Part shown: positions 32,014 through 32,746 of the stretch, in pieces
How the letters are laid out: each line of letters opens with the position of its first letter
How positions within the stretch are numbered: position 1 is the stretch's first letter
Origin: JBCDCU01 sp039180865
Lineage (GTDB): Bacteria > Pseudomonadota > Alphaproteobacteria > Rhizobiales > JACESI01
Reading direction: 5' to 3'
DNA: 32,746 bases
Assembly (NCBI GenBank): GCA_039180865.1
Contig: JBCDCZ010000011.1
Location: 1-32,746, forward strand
Program-made: the position numbers and the translations under genes
The notes under the pieces: model-generated
Seen by the model: only the letters and a program-made list of their open reading frames with translations
Databases searched by the model: none
Told to the model about the DNA's origin: nothing

Positions 32014-32746
32014 CTAGAACTTCCCGTCATAGGCCTGACGTCCGATCCTTGGGCAAAGAAGCGTAAAGGTATCTCGCTGGAGAGCGTCCTGAAACTCGCT
32101 AACCAGCGTTTCAGTGTCGTCTATGAAGACGCCGTGGCCGCCAAAACCTTTTGCGACAGTGGCAAAGTCGGTTCCTGAAAAGTCGACCCCGACATTTTCG
32201 AACTGCATGGCGCGTTGTTTTAACTCAATCAGGCCGAGGCTTTCATCGATCAGGACGCAAATGACGACCGGCGTTTTCATATCGCGCAAAGTGGAAAGAT
32301 CACCCATCATCATTTCAAGACCGGCATCTCCAACGAAGGCAAGAACCGGCGTCTCAGGACTCGCGTATTTGTAGCCTGCCGCGATCGGAACAGCGCATCC
32401 CATTGTGCACAGTGCTGACGATTGCAGCATCGTCCTGGCGCTGGAGCAGTCCCACATCTGGCTTACGAGGATCCGGTGAGCGCCGGAATCGGCAGTAATT
32501 ACAGTGTCGCTGGGAGCCGCTTCACGGAGCGCAGAAAAGACATGTTCCGGTCCGAAGCCGGGGCGGTTTGCAGAAAAGAACGATTTCAGCGCCGATCGCG
32601 CCGACGCCGCTTCGCCCTTTACCCATGTCTCACCCGGCGTCGCTTCCTTCAACGCCTCGACCGTGAGCGCGACATCGCCCAATAACGTGAGGCCAACATC
32701 GTGCATTCCGTGGTCGCGGATCACAGATGTCACTTCAATTACCTTG
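32014..32746 (-). CDS. TPP-dependent acetolactate-synthase-like enzyme, C-terminal part, partial
   Basis: The frame runs off the right edge, so only the last 243 or so residues are present. The central-domain end (L-L-G-D-V-A-L-T-V-E-A-L) is followed by the TPP-binding domain with T-A-D-S-G-A-H-R and M-G-C-A-V-P-I-A-A-G-Y-K. The cofactor motif reads G-D-A-G-L-E with, 25 residues later, D-E-S in place of the usual N-N of acetolactate synthases. The next stretch, S-L-G-L-I-E-L-K-Q-R, is seen in a subgroup of unassigned TPP enzymes. The reaction is unknown: a decarboxylase or carboligase on a 2-keto acid is likely. No small regulatory subunit is nearby. Confidence 0.8.
   Translation of the reverse strand, partial: KVIEVTSVIRDHGMHDVGLTLLGDVALTVEALKEATPGETWVKGEAASARSALKSFFSANRPGFGPEHVFSALREAAPSDTVITADSGAHRILVSQMWDCSSARTMLQSSALCTMGCAVPIAAGYKYASPETPVLAFVGDAGLEMMMGDLSTLRDMKTPVVICVLIDESLGLIELKQRAMQFENVGVDFSGTDFATVAKGFGGHGVFIDDTETLVSEFQDALQRDTFTLLCPRIGRQAYDGKF

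Noticed and set aside
1..32746. tRNA, rRNA, CRISPR array, insertion sequence or prophage
   Set aside because: No cloverleaf-like gene, no regular direct repeats, and no transposase or integrase frame was seen on either strand.

Overview
The window looks like chromosomal DNA from an alphaproteobacterium, most likely of the Hyphomicrobiales/Rhodobacterales type. Grounds: a RirA-type iron regulator, a ccmIEFH cytochrome c maturation operon in alphaproteobacterial order, an OpgC-like membrane protein, DUF3305/DUF3306/DUF6352/DUF6505 family genes, moderately high GC, and many ATGA/GTGA overlaps. I cannot name the genus. Genes are densely packed. I see no tRNA, rRNA, insertion sequence, phage gene or CRISPR array.

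Left part (1-8804): a block of poorly characterised genes that I read as an accessory module for a Mo/W oxidoreductase. It holds the end of a biotin/lipoate-ligase-like gene, DUF6505 and DUF6352 proteins and a small membrane protein (all +). A large multi-cluster Fe-S protein follows (-), divergent from a DUF3305-DUF3306 pair (+). Next comes a tungstate ABC transporter (tupBCA) with a DUF3144-like gene, and a small cytochrome c just upstream on the same strand. The oxidoreductase itself is not in the window.

Middle left (8918-15379): a glutamine amidotransferase gene, then the cytochrome c maturation region. ccmA-ccmB (+) converge on ccmI-ccmE-ccmF-ccmH (-). ccmC, ccmD and ccmG are absent from this locus.

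Middle right (15436-24915), all on the minus strand: a D-erythronate dehydrogenase-like protein and an isocitrate lyase/PEP mutase-like protein, an acyl-CoA synthetase, a fused 3-hydroxyacyl-CoA dehydrogenase/enoyl-CoA hydratase, an alpha/beta hydrolase overlapping an O-acetylhomoserine sulfhydrylase (MetY type), and a GcvT-fold protein resembling DMSP demethylase DmdA. Together these suggest acyl-CoA catabolism and perhaps methylated-sulfur metabolism. The metY leader appears structured.

Right part (25053-32746): rirA and the Fe-S carrier mrp, an OpgC-like protein, a TTC38-like TPR protein, a YeeE/YedE sulfur transporter coupled to an exported DUF302-like protein (+), and the end of an unassigned TPP-dependent enzyme (-) running off the window.

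The most interesting items are the DUF-rich tungstate/Fe-S module, the DmdA-like/MetY/acyl-CoA neighbourhood with its metY leader, and the PEP-mutase-like protein lacking the usual catalytic cysteine motif.
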